DNA of 35,357 nt from NCBI GenBank assembly GCA_016789755.1, contig JAEUQG010000331.1, positions 1 to 35,357 on the forward strand, given 5' to 3'. Shown piece by piece: positions 18,431-24,915 of this stretch (positions within the stretch are counted from its first letter, which is position 1; the number at the start of each line of letters is the position of its first letter). Below the pieces are notes generated by a model. The model searched no databases. It saw only the letters and a list, made by a program, of their open reading frames with translations, and was not told the DNA's origin. This DNA comes from Bryobacterales bacterium. Its GTDB lineage: Bacteria; Acidobacteriota; Terriglobia; Bryobacterales; Bryobacteraceae. The translations under genes and the position numbers were made by a program.

Positions 18431-18850
18431 TTACGTTCGGGGCGATTCGAGGGGGAGGAGGCGGACTCCGGTGGCGGCCAGGGCGGGCGACGGGCGGGCG
18501 ATGAGGATGAGGTCGAAGCGCAAGGCGGCAGCGGCGGCCAAGCCGTCAGTGAGGGAAAGAGTCTGTCCCTTTTCCTGGGCGAGGAGCGCGAGGTTGGGCA
18601 AGGCGGCGGCGATTTCCGGGGTGATCGGGATCAGGCGGTCGGGGTATTCGGAGGGGATACGGCGCAACCAGGCGACGAGCGCGGTGGCGGGCGGATGGCG
18701 CAGTTCCACTTTGGCGAGGATTTCGGCGAAGGCGAGGACGGAGATGTGGATTTGGGTAGGGGAGGCGCGCTCGATGGTGGAGCGCAGATCGGGGGGGAGG
18801 GCGCCTTGGGCGATGGCTTCGAGGGCGTCGGCGTGGAGGAGGTAATTCAT
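18431..18850 (-). CDS. PIN-domain protein (VapC-like toxin) with altered acidic residues
   Basis: A 139-residue PIN-type protein, the usual length of VapC toxins, which cleave RNA with a cluster of three or four acidic residues. The fold markers are present: N-terminal MNYLLHADAL, then SVLAFAEILAKVE with Glu43, and LTDGLAAAAALRFDLIL with Asp102. However, the first catalytic aspartate of the canonical YLLDTN motif is His6 here; the nearest acid is Asp8. The usual fourth acid after the last strand (TRN-x-x-DF) is also missing, since the sequence reads IARPSPALAA. The nuclease may therefore be weak or dead. Its start overlaps the antitoxin stop by 4 bases (ATGA). Alternative: a PIN-fold protein kept for another role. 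Confidence 0.75.
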   Translation of the reverse strand: MNYLLHADALEAIAQGALPPDLRSTIERASPTQIHISVLAFAEILAKVELRHPPATALVAWLRRIPSEYPDRLIPITPEIAAALPNLALLAQEKGQTLSLTDGLAAAAALRFDLILIARPSPALAATGVRLLPLESPRT

Positions 18851-19092
18851 AGGATGAGATCGGAGAGGATGCGGACCTTTTCGGCGAGGTCGAGGGGTTT
18901 GGAGGCGGCGGGTGGGTGGAGGAGGAAATCGGGGAAGGGCTTGCGCTGAGCGGAGAGGCGTTCGAAGTCTGGGATGGAGAGGAGGACGGCGACGTCGGCG
19001 CCGCGGCGGGAGATGAACTGAGGGCCGGAGGAGGCGGCGAGGTCGACGAGTTCGGAGAGTTTATTTTTGGCGTCGGCGAGGGGCCACTTCAT
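18847..19092 (-). CDS. Phd/YefM-family antitoxin
   Basis: An 81-residue protein with the N-terminal DNA-binding fold of Phd/YefM antitoxins: LADAKNKLSELVDLAASSGPQ, then FISRRGADVAVLLSIPDFERL. The C-terminal half, rich in proline and leucine, would wrap the toxin. It precedes and overlaps the PIN gene by 4 bases, the standard antitoxin-first order. A good promoter and a short inverted repeat lie immediately upstream and fit autorepression by the antitoxin or the complex. Confidence 0.85.
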   Translation of the reverse strand: MKWPLADAKNKLSELVDLAASSGPQFISRRGADVAVLLSIPDFERLSAQRKPFPDFLLHPPAASKPLDLAEKVRILSDLIL

Positions 19093-19094
19093 AG

Positions 19095-19107
19095 CTAGAT
19101 TGTCTAG
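19095..19107. promoter_or_regulatory. Inverted repeat, likely autoregulatory operator of the toxin-antitoxin pair
   Basis: CTAGA-TTG-TCTAG is a perfect 5-bp inverted repeat lying between the antitoxin -10 element and its start codon, 3 bases from the ATG. Phd/YefM antitoxins bind short palindromes at this position. Assignment as an operator is inference from position. Confidence 0.5.
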
Positions 19108-19135
19108 ATATTAGCACAGATCGGGCACAACTCAA
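19108..19135 (-). promoter_or_regulatory. Promoter of the antitoxin-toxin operon
   Basis: On the minus strand TTGAGT (19135-19130) and TAATAT (19113-19108) are separated by 16 bases. They match the -35 consensus at 4 of 6 and the -10 consensus at 5 of 6. The predicted transcript would start within or just before the inverted repeat next to the antitoxin start. Confidence 0.6.
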
Positions 19136-19195
19136 CCCTGGGCCTGGTTGCCACGGAAGAGAAATGCAATTAGCAGGGGACTTGGCTAGTTAAGC

Positions 19196-19209
19196 CACTA
19201 CATGTAGTG
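19196..19209. promoter_or_regulatory. 14-bp perfect palindrome upstream of mraZ
   Basis: CACTACATGTAGTG reads identically on both strands. It lies 116 bases before the mraZ start and 103 bases before the antitoxin start, in the only long intergenic region of the window. It is likely a binding site for a dimeric regulator; which one is unknown. Confidence 0.45.
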
Positions 19210-19255
19210 ATCTCTGGAAGCCAAAGACAATAAAACGCTTCCTCAGAAATGCCTA

Positions 19256-19285
19256 TTGCTTTGCTGGATCGAAGTGTGATTAAAT
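19256..19285 (+). promoter_or_regulatory. Tentative mraZ/dcw promoter
   Basis: TTGCTT (19256-19261) and TTAAAT (19280-19285) are separated by 18 bases. The hexamers match consensus weakly (3 and 4 of 6). The position, about 40 bases before the mraZ start, fits a promoter for the cluster, and the G-rich repeats would then overlap the transcript start. Confidence 0.3.
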
Positions 19286-19294
19286 CTGCCTATG

Positions 19295-19319
19295 CGGGTC
19301 TAGGATGGACCAAGCGGGA
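19295..19319 (+). promoter_or_regulatory. Candidate MraZ-binding boxes (three pentamers, 10-bp period)
   Basis: CGGGT (19295-19299), ATGGA (19305-19309) and CGGGA (19315-19319) are spaced by exactly 5 bases each. MraZ proteins are known to bind TGGGN-type repeats with 5-base spacers upstream of their own gene. The units here are degenerate relative to that consensus, so the call rests on spacing and position. The last unit may also serve as the weak ribosome site of mraZ. Confidence 0.45.
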
Positions 19320-19325
19320 TAGAAA

Positions 19326-19814
19326 ATGGATCAGTCGCCCCCAATGACGAAAGTGGTTCGAACCCCACGCGGGATTCAGACCGCCAAAGTCGATGATCGT
19401 GGTCGTCTGAAAATGCCACAGGCACTGGTCACCTATCTCGAAGATCTGGGCGCCAAGGACGTGTTTATCACGTCGCTCGATCGCGTCACAGCTAAGATAT
19501 ACACCAACTCGGTTTGGGAACACAACCGGGAAGTGTTGGAAAATCTCACTGGCGAATACAGCCAGTGGGGCAAAGACATTTTGTTCGTGGCCAACGATCT
19601 GGGCGAAGATGCCTCACTGGACGCTCAGGGCCGGCTGCTGATTCCAGCCGCGTTGCGCAAGCTGATGGGATTGGAGAACGCGCAGGTTTGGTTTGAGGTG
19701 GGCAAGGGCGTGATCACCTTCTACAACGAAGAAGTGTACAAAGCGAAGAGCGCGCGGGCCCACACCAACCTGCCGCAGAAGGTGGAATATGCCGAAGGAG
19801 CCGGGGTGAAGTAG
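19326..19814 (+). CDS. mraZ: MraZ, transcriptional regulator of the dcw cluster
   Basis: A 162-residue protein with two AbrB-like swapped-hairpin halves. Each half carries the D-x-x-x-R DNA-contact motif: Asp23 to Arg27 in DDRGRLKMP, and Asp99 to Arg103 in DAQGRLLIPAALR. MraZ forms ring-shaped oligomers and usually represses its own operon by binding repeated boxes upstream; such repeats are visible here. The N-terminus is about ten residues longer than in common MraZ proteins, and the linker between the halves is divergent. It is the first gene of the plus-strand division cluster, followed after 10 bases by rsmH. The start is ATG 19326 with only GGGA as ribosome site; an in-frame ATG at 19344 is less likely. 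Confidence 0.9.
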   Translation: MDQSPPMTKVVRTPRGIQTAKVDDRGRLKMPQALVTYLEDLGAKDVFITSLDRVTAKIYTNSVWEHNREVLENLTGEYSQWGKDILFVANDLGEDASLDAQGRLLIPAALRKLMGLENAQVWFEVGKGVITFYNEEVYKAKSARAHTNLPQKVEYAEGAGVK

Positions 19815-19824
19815 CGGGCCATGT

Positions 19825-20715
19825 ATGGAACAGCAACACATCCCGGTCTTACTGGCGGAAGTTTTGGAGCACCTGGCTGTGCGTGCGGAGGGTCATTACC
19901 TGGATTGCACGGCCGGCTTGGGAGGACATCTCGGGCAGATCGCCCGACGGCTGGAGAGCGGATTTGTGATCGGCAACGACAGGGACGGAGAGTCCCTGGA
20001 ATTGGCGAAGCAGAACACGGTGGAGTGGGCCGGCAGAATCCGCTATCACCAGGGACGGTTTTCGGAATTGCGCCGGGCGTTGCAGACGTTTGGCTTGGAG
20101 AAAGTAGACGGGCTGCTGGCGGATCTGGGAGTGAGCCGCTATCAACTGACGGACCCGGAGCGTGGATTCTCCCTGCAAGCCGAAGGACCTCTGGACATGC
20201 GAACCAATCGCACCGGGGGAATGACGGCTGGAGAGATTGTCAATTACACCGCCGAGAAGGCACTCGCCGATTTGATCTACCAACTTGGCGAAGAGAGGAG
20301 GGCGCGGAGAATAGCCAGAGCAATCGTCCGGGCGCGGCCGGTTCGCAGTACGTTGCATCTAGCTCGAATTGTGGAGTCGGCCGTGCCCAGGACGGGGCGA
20401 ATACACCCAGCCACGCAGACGTTCATGGCGCTGCGAATCGCTGTGAACGAAGAGGTGGAGGAGTTGGAAGCGTTGATGAAGCTGGCGCCGGAGTTGGTGG
20501 CGCCGGGGGGAAGGATTGTCGTGCTGACGTTCATGAGCACTGAGGATAGAGCCGTGAAGCAGGCATTCCAACGTCTGGCTCGGGAAGGCCGGGCGCGCAT
20601 ATTGACCAAGCACGTCGTGAAACCGGCGTCTGAGGAGGTACAGGAGAATCCGGCGTCGCGCAGCAGCAAACTGCGTTGCCTGGAGATGCTCGGTGTACCG
20701 AGAGAGCAGGAATGA
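19825..20715 (+). CDS. rsmH: 16S rRNA (cytosine-1402-N4)-methyltransferase RsmH
   Basis: A 296-residue SAM-dependent enzyme that methylates N4 of C1402 in 16S rRNA, near the ribosomal P site. It begins HIPVLLAEVLEHL, a typical RsmH start. The SAM-binding loop is DCTAGLGGH (27-35), with the ribose-contacting acid in GNDRD (50-54). LLADLGVS, RGFSLQAEGPLDMR and HPATQTFMALRIAVNEE are further family signatures. The normally conserved FHSLEDR is replaced by TFMSTEDR. Length is as usual for the family. The gene lies in its standard place between mraZ and ftsL. Confidence 0.96.
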   Translation: MEQQHIPVLLAEVLEHLAVRAEGHYLDCTAGLGGHLGQIARRLESGFVIGNDRDGESLELAKQNTVEWAGRIRYHQGRFSELRRALQTFGLEKVDGLLADLGVSRYQLTDPERGFSLQAEGPLDMRTNRTGGMTAGEIVNYTAEKALADLIYQLGEERRARRIARAIVRARPVRSTLHLARIVESAVPRTGRIHPATQTFMALRIAVNEEVEELEALMKLAPELVAPGGRIVVLTFMSTEDRAVKQAFQRLAREGRARILTKHVVKPASEEVQENPASRSSKLRCLEMLGVPREQE

Positions 20716-20716
20716 G

Positions 20717-21286
20717 ATGGCCACACTGGCAACTTTTTACGACCGCTTAATGGGGAGAGGCGGAGCCCAGGCCGTGACGCAGTCGGAGCGTCCCGAGGCG
20801 CGCAAGGCGCCCGGCTACCGTTTGCGCCCATTCCCAAACGACGATGTGCATCTGCACATTAAGAGAATCGACAACAGCCGCGTAATCCGCGCCGAGGATC
20901 CGCACACGCCCAAGGTGTGCTGGAAGATGATCGGCGGAGTGGCCACGGCCGCTGTTCTGCTGATCGGCATGTTGTTGCCGAGCGGATACCGCCTGATGGC
21001 GGGATACCAGTTGGAGGAGTTGCGCAAGGAGCACGATTTGCTGAGCCGGCAGATCTCCGAACTGGAGACTTCCGAGGCGAAGCTGCTGAATCCGGAGCGT
21101 CTGGCCGAGCTCGCCAGGCTGCAGGATTTCGCCGACCCCGATCCGAGCCGGATCATCCATCTGGACACGAAGGCGCCGTCCGCGGCGGTGCAAGCCATGG
21201 CGCGCCCGGCGGAGAAAATGCCGGCCGCGGCCGCGGTGGCGGAAAAGACCGCCGCATCGGAAGCGGCCGCACCGAGCGAACAATAG
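20717..21286 (+). CDS. ftsL: FtsL-like cell division protein
   Basis: A 189-residue bitopic membrane protein. The cytoplasmic N-terminus covers about residues 1-68. One membrane helix follows at about 69-90 (WKMIGGVATAAVLLIGMLL). A periplasmic coiled coil spans about 96-125 (QLEELRKEHDLLSRQISELE), with the LNPERLAELARLQDF segment typical of FtsL. The tail is rich in alanine, proline and glutamate. FtsL bridges FtsB and FtsQ and helps activate FtsWI at the septum. The start is ATG 20717, two bases after the rsmH stop, with AGGA 7 bases upstream. The assignment rests on topology and position, as FtsL sequences are poorly conserved. Confidence 0.85.
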   Translation: MATLATFYDRLMGRGGAQAVTQSERPEARKAPGYRLRPFPNDDVHLHIKRIDNSRVIRAEDPHTPKVCWKMIGGVATAAVLLIGMLLPSGYRLMAGYQLEELRKEHDLLSRQISELETSEAKLLNPERLAELARLQDFADPDPSRIIHLDTKAPSAAVQAMARPAEKMPAAAAVAEKTAASEAAAPSEQ

Positions 21287-21294
21287 AAGCCATT

Positions 21295-21329
21295 CTTACC
21301 GGCGCGACTTCCCCCATCGCGCCGGTGAG
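21295..21329 (+). other. Strong intercistronic RNA hairpin between ftsL and ftsI
   Basis: Bases 21295-21307 pair with 21317-21329 over 13 bp, with one G-U pair, around a 9-base pyrimidine-rich loop (CTTCCCCCA). The core is ACCGGCGCG against CGCGCCGGT. No T-run follows, so it is not a standard terminator. It ends 25 bases before the ftsI start. It could attenuate transcription, protect or process the mRNA, or tune ftsI relative to ftsL. Confidence 0.7.
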
Positions 21330-21354
21330 ACATCCCTGAAACAGCAGGAACACG

Positions 21355-23415
21355 ATGCAGGAACCGAGCGGCAAGTACAACCCAGGGGGGCCGCACGAGC
21401 CCCCGATCGACCATGGCGCCATCCGCAGGTTGCGGACCTTGGCGCGTTTTGCATTTGGGTGGGCTGCGCTGATTGTGCTGCGGCTCCTCTATTTGCAGAT
21501 TTACTCCTACGACGACTACTCGCGCCAGGCGCAGGCGCAGCAGGAGAAGGTGCGCGAGATTCCCGCCATGCGCGGCATGTTGCTCGACCGCAACGACGCC
21601 ATTTTCGCCAAGAGCAACATGTTGCGGACGGTGGTGGTGAACCCGCAGCACGTGCGCGACGTGGAGTTGACGGCGGAGGTGTTATCGCGCGTGCTGTCGA
21701 TTGACCGGGCTGAGCTCGAGCGCCGCATTCAGGAGTACAAAGACGCCGGGCGGGGCTTTCTGTGGGTGAAGCGCAAGGTTGGTTTCGAGGAAGGGGAACG
21801 GGTCCGGCAACTGAAGCTGAACGGCATCGAAATCCGCGACGAACCCGAGCGGTCCTACCCGAAGGGCGAACTGCTGGCCCATGTGATTGGCGGCAAGGAT
21901 CACGAAGGCCGTGGCAGCGGGGGAATCGAACTGGGTCTGGATGAAGAACTGGAAGGCATCCCGGGCACGGTACGGATGTATCGCGACGTGACCCAGCACG
22001 GCTATGAAAGCGTGGTCGAGACGGAGCCGTTGCCGGGCAAGAACATCTGGCTCACCATCGATGAGCGCCTGCAGTATCTGGCGGAGCGGGAGTTGAAGGC
22101 CGCCGCCGAAGGCTGCCATTGCAAGAGCGGCAGCGTGGTGGTGCTGCATCCGCAGACGGGCGATATTCTGGCGATGGCCAGCTTCCCCACTTACGATCCG
22201 AACACGCAGCCGCAAAACGAAGAAGAGATGAGCCGGCGGTTGAACCAGGCGATTGCGGCGCCGTTCGAGCCCGGGTCGGTGTTCAAGGTGATCACGCTTT
22301 CGGCCGCGCTCGAGACCACGCGGCTCGGTCCGGAATCTCCCATCAATTGTCTGGGCGGGACCATCAATCTCTACGGGAGGGTGATTCACGAAGCCAAGCG
22401 CGGCTATGGCCTTATTCCCATGCGCACGGTGCTGGCGAAATCGTCCAACGTGGGCGCCATTCAGGTTGCCATGCAAGTGGGCGTGAAGAACCTTCACCGC
22501 TACATCAAAGCTTTCGGTTTCGGCAAGCGCGCGGGGCTTCCGTTGCCGGCCGAAGCGCCGGGCCAGGTATTTGAGCCGCGCAAGTGGGGCAAGACGTCGA
22601 TCGGGTCGGTGGCGATGGGCCATGAAATCACGGCTACGACGGTGCAACTGGCGCAGGCCGCCTCGGTGATTGCCAATCATGGGAAGCTGATTGCTCCGCG
22701 GATTGTGCTGAAGCGGCATCGTCCGGGTGAAGTGGCGGAGTGGGAGCCGGTGGCTCCGGCGGTGCAGGTGCTGAAGCCTGAGAATGCGGCGAAGATGCTC
22801 GACATGATGCACGATGTGGTGTTGCCGGGCGGGACTGGGTATCCGCGGGCGGACCTGGTGGGCTATACCGTCGGTGGAAAAACCGGTTCGGCGCAGATTT
22901 ACGATCACAAGCTGAAGCAATACACGCACAAATACAACGCTTCGTTTATCGGCATGGCGCCGCTGAGCGATCCGAAGGTGGTGATTGCCGTGACGCTGAA
23001 CGGATCGCACGAGTATGGCGGCATTGTGGCAGCGCCGGTGTTCAAGGAAGTGGCCACGGCGGCGTTGCGAATACTGGAAGTCAAGCAGGACCGCGCGGTG
23101 AAGCAACTGGCGAAGGTGGAGAGCGTGCCGGCAGAGATTGAGAACGATGTGGCGGCGGCTCCGCCGGCTCCGGTGCCGGACGAGGCGATTGCGTTGGGCA
23201 GCGGGGCCGAACTTGTCGTGGCGCGGCACGAATCCTCCGATGCCTCGCGTGTGCCGAACCTGATGGGGAAGACGAAGCGCGACGTGCTGACGCTGACCGC
23301 GGCGTCGGGCATTCCGGTGGAGGCGCGGGGGGCGGGCGTGGTGCGCCGGCAGAGTCCGCTTCCGGGCGAGACATTGCGTCCGGGGGAGCGGCTGGTGATT
23401 GAGTTCAGCAGATAG
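21355..23415 (+). CDS. ftsI: FtsI/PBP2B-type septal peptidoglycan transpeptidase with a PASTA domain
   Basis: A 686-residue class B penicillin-binding protein that crosslinks septal peptidoglycan in partnership with FtsW. It has a single membrane helix at about residues 28-48. The PBP dimerisation domain spans about 60-240, including RGMLLDRN. In the transpeptidase domain the nucleophile is Ser308 in SVFK (308-311), the SxN motif is Ser363-Ser-Asn365 and the KTG motif is Lys509-Thr-Gly511. A C-terminal PASTA domain lies at about 633-686 (VPNLMGKTKRDVLTLTAASG). PASTA on FtsI resembles SpoVD/PBP2x-type proteins more than E. coli FtsI. AGGA lies 7 bases before the ATG. A strong hairpin precedes the gene. 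Confidence 0.95.
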   Translation: MQEPSGKYNPGGPHEPPIDHGAIRRLRTLARFAFGWAALIVLRLLYLQIYSYDDYSRQAQAQQEKVREIPAMRGMLLDRNDAIFAKSNMLRTVVVNPQHVRDVELTAEVLSRVLSIDRAELERRIQEYKDAGRGFLWVKRKVGFEEGERVRQLKLNGIEIRDEPERSYPKGELLAHVIGGKDHEGRGSGGIELGLDEELEGIPGTVRMYRDVTQHGYESVVETEPLPGKNIWLTIDERLQYLAERELKAAAEGCHCKSGSVVVLHPQTGDILAMASFPTYDPNTQPQNEEEMSRRLNQAIAAPFEPGSVFKVITLSAALETTRLGPESPINCLGGTINLYGRVIHEAKRGYGLIPMRTVLAKSSNVGAIQVAMQVGVKNLHRYIKAFGFGKRAGLPLPAEAPGQVFEPRKWGKTSIGSVAMGHEITATTVQLAQAASVIANHGKLIAPRIVLKRHRPGEVAEWEPVAPAVQVLKPENAAKMLDMMHDVVLPGGTGYPRADLVGYTVGGKTGSAQIYDHKLKQYTHKYNASFIGMAPLSDPKVVIAVTLNGSHEYGGIVAAPVFKEVATAALRILEVKQDRAVKQLAKVESVPAEIENDVAAAPPAPVPDEAIALGSGAELVVARHESSDASRVPNLMGKTKRDVLTLTAASGIPVEARGAGVVRRQSPLPGETLRPGERLVIEFSR

Positions 23416-23424
23416 ACAGCAGCA

Positions 23425-24915
23425 ATGAAACTAGAGCGAGTGATCCAACCGGAGTTGCTGGCGGAACCGTTGTCGCAGGCGGTGGCATCGCTCGATGTGT
23501 CTGGATTGGAGTATGACTCGCGGGCCGTCACGCCGGGGTCGCTGTTCTTCGCTTTCGCCGGGGCGAACGTGGATGGGCGGCGATTTTCGCAGCAGGCGAT
23601 GGAGCGCGGCGCGGTGGCGGTGGTGAGCGAGTTGACGGCGCCGGAAGGATTCGCCGGACCGTGGGTGCGCGTCACGCACGGACGGAAGGCGCTCGGAATG
23701 GCCTGCCGCAATCGGTTCGGCGCGCCGGAGGAGCACGTTGCACTGAGCGGTGTCACGGGCACGAACGGCAAGACGACGACGGCGTTTCTCATCGATGCAT
23801 TGCAGCGTCATGCCGGGGAAACGACGGCCTTGCTCGGAACTATCGGAAACTGGATTGCCGGAGAGTTTGAAGCAAGCGCCAATACGACTCCCGAGTCGGT
23901 GGATTTATACAAGGTTTTGGCAAAATTGCGAGCCGCGGGCGGACGCCGGGCGACGATGGAGGTATCCTCCCACGCTTTGGCCTTGTGCCGGGCGTATGGT
24001 GTGCCCTATCACACGGCAGTTTTTACGAATCTGTCCCAGGACCATCTGGATTTTCACCGTGGCGGCATGGAGGAGTATTTCCGGGCGAAGCATTTGTTGT
24101 TCGAGGAAAACGGGGCCGCTGCTCCGCGCTGGGCGGCGATCAATCTCGACGATGAATACGGCAGGCGGATCGTTCCCGCGGCAGGAACCAAAGTGCTCAC
24201 CTATGGCCTTAAGCCTGGGGCCTGCCTGCGCGCGGAGAACATCGAAACCTCGTTCGACGGGCTCCGTTTCCGCATGGTCTACGACGGCAGAGCCGTTTCG
24301 ATGCGCTCTCCGATGGTGGGGGAAATCAATGTCTACAACATTCTTGCGGCGGCGGCGGCGGGAATCACTTACGGAATGGAGTTGGAAATGATTGCCGAGG
24401 CAGTAGCAGAATTCCGGGCCGTTCCCGGGCGTTTCGAGCGGGTCGACGCGGGGCAACCCTTTTTGGTGATTGTGGACTACGCTCATACGCCGGATGCGCT
24501 GCGAAACGCGATCCAGGCTGCGCGGTCGCTGAAGCCGGGCCGTGTGATCACGCTTTTCGGCTGCGGCGGGGACCGCGACCGCGGCAAGAGGCCGTTGATG
24601 GGGATGGCTGCCGCTGAAATGAGCGATTTTGTGGTCCTCACCTCGGATAATCCGCGTTCGGAGGACCCGCTGGGGATCATCAACGACGCATTAGTGGGAT
24701 TACGCCGCCTGGATACGCCGCATATTGTCGAAGCCGACCGGGCACGCGCGATTCGCATGGCGATCGGCGAAACGCGCGCCGGGGATTGCCTGCTGATTGC
24801 GGGGAAAGGGCACGAAAATTACCAGGTGCTGCGCGAGCGGACCGTGCATTTCGACGACCGTGAAATTGCCGCTGCCGTGCTGGAGGAGTTGGGATACCGC
24901 AAGAGGAAGGGATGA
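23425..24915 (+). CDS. murE: UDP-MurNAc-tripeptide synthetase MurE (meso-diaminopimelate-adding)
   Basis: A 496-residue ATP-dependent Mur ligase adding the third stem-peptide residue in the cytoplasm. The ATP-binding loop is TGTNGKTT (111-118). The substrate region reads NTTPES, with SSHALAL and the carbamylated-lysine segment FRAKHLLF further on. DNPR (408-411) is the motif that selects meso-diaminopimelate rather than lysine, followed by the conserved GKGHENYQ near the end. This predicts diaminopimelate-type peptidoglycan. It lies 9 bases after ftsI and overlaps murF by ATGA. Confidence 0.97.
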   Translation: MKLERVIQPELLAEPLSQAVASLDVSGLEYDSRAVTPGSLFFAFAGANVDGRRFSQQAMERGAVAVVSELTAPEGFAGPWVRVTHGRKALGMACRNRFGAPEEHVALSGVTGTNGKTTTAFLIDALQRHAGETTALLGTIGNWIAGEFEASANTTPESVDLYKVLAKLRAAGGRRATMEVSSHALALCRAYGVPYHTAVFTNLSQDHLDFHRGGMEEYFRAKHLLFEENGAAAPRWAAINLDDEYGRRIVPAAGTKVLTYGLKPGACLRAENIETSFDGLRFRMVYDGRAVSMRSPMVGEINVYNILAAAAAGITYGMELEMIAEAVAEFRAVPGRFERVDAGQPFLVIVDYAHTPDALRNAIQAARSLKPGRVITLFGCGGDRDRGKRPLMGMAAAEMSDFVVLTSDNPRSEDPLGIINDALVGLRRLDTPHIVEADRARAIRMAIGETRAGDCLLIAGKGHENYQVLRERTVHFDDREIAAAVLEELGYRKRKG

